Source of the DNA: Rubrobacter xylanophilus
GTDB taxonomy: Bacteria; Actinomycetota; Rubrobacteria; Rubrobacterales; Rubrobacteraceae
Reading direction: 5' to 3'
Assembly (NCBI RefSeq): GCF_007164525.1
Contig: NZ_AP019791.1
Coordinates: forward strand, 2,157,501-2,221,500
Length of the DNA stretch: 64,000 bases
This document shows, one piece after another, positions 62,492 to 64,000 of this stretch. Under the pieces are notes generated by a model, which saw nothing but the letters and a program-made list of their open reading frames with translations, was not told where the DNA came from and made no database searches. The position numbers and the translations under genes were made by a program. Position 1 is the first letter of the stretch, and each line of letters opens with the position of its first letter.

Positions 62492-63460
62492 CTAACGCTC
62501 CCGCCCCCGATGGCCGCGGAGGAGGGCGAACGCTTCCTCCGCGGCCGGCATGCTGGCCGCGTCCCCGGGGACGGCGACCGCGCACGCCCCGCAGGCGTTG
62601 GCCAGCTCCAGGCACTCACCGGTCCCCCAGCCCCGCAGGAACCCGGAGAGGAAGCCCGCGACGAAGGCGTCCCCGGCCCCCACCGTATCCACGGCCTCCA
62701 CCCTGTAGCCTTCCCTGCGGGCCACGCCCTCCCTGCCAGCGGCGAAGGCCCCGGAGGCGGAGTGCACTACCACGACGCCAGCCCCGAGCCGTCCGCGGGC
62801 CCGCTCCACCGTTTCCGGATCGCTCCCGCCGAGCAGCAGCTCGGCCTCCTCGTCGGAGAGAAAGAGCAGGCCGACCCGCGGCAGGAGGGGGCCTATCACC
62901 TCCCGCGGGTCCCGCCCCCCGAAGAGCCGCCAGCGGACGTTGGCGTCGAAGGAGAGGAGCACCCCCCGCCGCTCCGCCTCCTCCACGAGCCGCCGCACCA
63001 GCTCCTCGCAGCCCCCGGAGAGGGCCGGCGTGATCCCGGTGAGGTGCAGCACCCTCCCGGAGAGCAGAAGCTCCTCGTCCACCCTCCCGGGCTCCATCCG
63101 GCTCGCCGCCGACCCGGCCCGGTAGTAGTGGGCCCTGAGCCCTCCCGCCCGCCACTCCTTGAAGTACAGACCGGTCGGAGCCCCGGCATCCAGCACCACT
63201 CCCGAGACGTCCACCCCTTCGGCGCGCAGGAAACCGAGCACCTCCCGGCCGAACTCGTCGTCCCCGAGAGAGCCCGCCCACCCCACCCGGTGCCCGAGGC
63301 GGGCCAGCGCCACCGCAACGTTCAGCTCGGCGCCGCCCACCCGCTTGCGGAAGCCGGAAACGTGCCTGAGCGGTCCCCGTTCGACGGGGTCCATGACGAT
63401 GAGCGCCTCGCCGAGCGCCATCACCTCCGGCGCGCCGGTTGCCTCCAAGACCCTACGCAC
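62492..63460 (-). CDS. 2-keto-3-deoxygluconate kinase (PfkB family)
   Basis: 322 residues from GTG 63460. PfkB motifs: GGAELNVAVALARLGHRVGW with the sugar-binding loop, and DTVGAGDAFVAGFLSG with the catalytic Asp near the C-terminus. Provides KDPG for the aldolase 15 bases downstream. Substrate specificity is inferred from the operon. Confidence 0.9.
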   Translation of the reverse strand: MRRVLEATGAPEVMALGEALIVMDPVERGPLRHVSGFRKRVGGAELNVAVALARLGHRVGWAGSLGDDEFGREVLGFLRAEGVDVSGVVLDAGAPTGLYFKEWRAGGLRAHYYRAGSAASRMEPGRVDEELLLSGRVLHLTGITPALSGGCEELVRRLVEEAERRGVLLSFDANVRWRLFGGRDPREVIGPLLPRVGLLFLSDEEAELLLGGSDPETVERARGRLGAGVVVVHSASGAFAAGREGVARREGYRVEAVDTVGAGDAFVAGFLSGFLRGWGTGECLELANACGACAVAVPGDAASMPAAEEAFALLRGHRGRER

Positions 63461-63520
63461 CCCTTCCGGACGACATTGAAACGTCCCGTTCTCTTCCAGG
63501 GTAGCAGGCCCGGGAGGCTC

Positions 63521-64000
63521 TCACCGGGCGCTCATCCCCCCGTCGATGACCATGCAGGCGCCGACCACCGAGGCGGCCTCCTCGCTGGCCAGGTAGGCCG
63601 CCATCGCCGCAACCTCCTCCGGCCGCACAAAGCGCCCGTGCGGCTGGCGGGCCCGCATCTGCCGCCGCGCCTCCTCCGGGTCCGCATACCCGGCGGTGAT
63701 CTTCTCTATCCAGGGGGTTTCGGTGGTGCCGGGGGCTATGGCGTTAACGCGCACGCCCTCCTGTACGTGGTCTATGGCCGCGGCCCGGGTGAGGGAGAAC
63801 ACCGCCCCCTTGGCCGCGCTGTAGACGGCGCGCTGGGGCACCCCGACGAGCGCCGCGTTGGAGCAGATGTTTATGACGGACCCTCCTCCGGAGTCCCTCA
63901 TGGCAGGGATGGCGTACTTCATCCCGAGGAAGGTGCCCCGCACGCACACGTCCATGACCCGCTCGAAGTCCTCCTCGGAGGTCTCGGGGGTCGTGGCGGC
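63521..64000 (-). CDS. SDR oxidoreductase, truncated by window end
   Basis: The N-terminal part continues past 64000; the frame is open to the edge with the SDR pattern SEEDFERVMDVCVRGTFLGM. Visible: INICSNAALVG, YSAAKGAVFSLTRAAAIDHV (catalytic Tyr/Lys) and GVRVNAIAPGTTETPWIEKI. Typical C-terminus GACMVIDGGMSAR. It is 60 bases downstream (minus strand order: upstream) of the KDG kinase gene, so probably part of the same cluster. Confidence 0.9.
   Translation of the reverse strand, partial: AATTPETSEEDFERVMDVCVRGTFLGMKYAIPAMRDSGGGSVINICSNAALVGVPQRAVYSAAKGAVFSLTRAAAIDHVQEGVRVNAIAPGTTETPWIEKITAGYADPEEARRQMRARQPHGRFVRPEEVAAMAAYLASEEAASVVGACMVIDGGMSAR

Noticed and set aside
1-64000. tRNA, rRNA, CRISPR array, insertion sequence or prophage
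   Set aside because: No cloverleaf-like segment, repeat-spacer array, transposase, integrase or attachment-type repeat was found on either strand.

Overview
The window is high-GC, gene-dense bacterial chromosome with short overlaps (ATGA, GTGA), many GTG and TTG starts and strong AGGAGG-type ribosome sites. Gene content (form II CO dehydrogenase cluster, dap and nad operons, GbsR and CsoR regulators, an apparent selenoprotein) suggests a thermophilic actinobacterium of the Rubrobacter type. That assignment is inference from composition and gene content.

Layout. 33-3070 (+): copper module copA-csoR-copZ. 3216-5342 (+): cation/proton antiporter and a K+ channel. 5558-14012 (+): a Complex I-like operon that keeps the membrane arm (A, H, J, K, L, M, N) but lacks recognisable NuoC, E, F, G and I. 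Its only peripheral protein is a fusion: a cysteine-free NuoB-like segment, a copper/heavy-metal-binding domain, a His-rich linker, and a NuoD-like domain that has lost its quinone-site histidines. NuoJ and NuoK are unusually methionine-rich. 14080-17239 (+): rhodanese lipoprotein, Met/Gly-rich SHOCT protein, Tat-type multicopper oxidase, methyltransferase. 17430-26172 (-): complete form II CO dehydrogenase-type molybdenum hydroxylase operon with maturation genes. 26529-27281 (+): NicO/UreH-like Ni/Co transporter. 27278-31974 (-): NAD biosynthesis operon nadA-nadC-nadB-(small ORF)-nadS. 32091-34495 (-): UspA and a PAS histidine kinase. 34646-35380 (+): a peroxiredoxin-like gene with an in-frame UGA exactly at the peroxidatic cysteine, followed by a GGUC-loop hairpin. 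This is a probable selenoprotein. 35377-42064: CPBP protease, a secreted coiled-coil protein, and the lysine/DAP genes lysC-dapA-dapB and dapF. 42061-46203: a two-component cluster. 46200-49801: DUF815 ATPase, ABC transporter and GbsR regulator. 49802-50763: a decayed winged-helix pseudogene. 51476-56412: a sulfur/persulfide island (rhodanese, thioredoxin, TauE, DUF302, persulfide dioxygenase-rhodanese fusion, CcdA-like). 56544-59279: VanW, Rieske, DoxX. 59285-64000 (-): KDG/uronate catabolism (KDG kinase, KDPG aldolase, SDR enzymes) with a GntR-LacI regulator that carries a degenerate SDR domain at its C-terminus.

The two most notable items are (1) the Complex I-like operon, whose electron-transfer core seems to have been replaced by metal-binding features inside a copper gene neighbourhood, and (2) the UGA-containing peroxiredoxin with an adjacent SECIS-like hairpin.

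No tRNA, rRNA, CRISPR array, insertion sequence or replication origin was seen.
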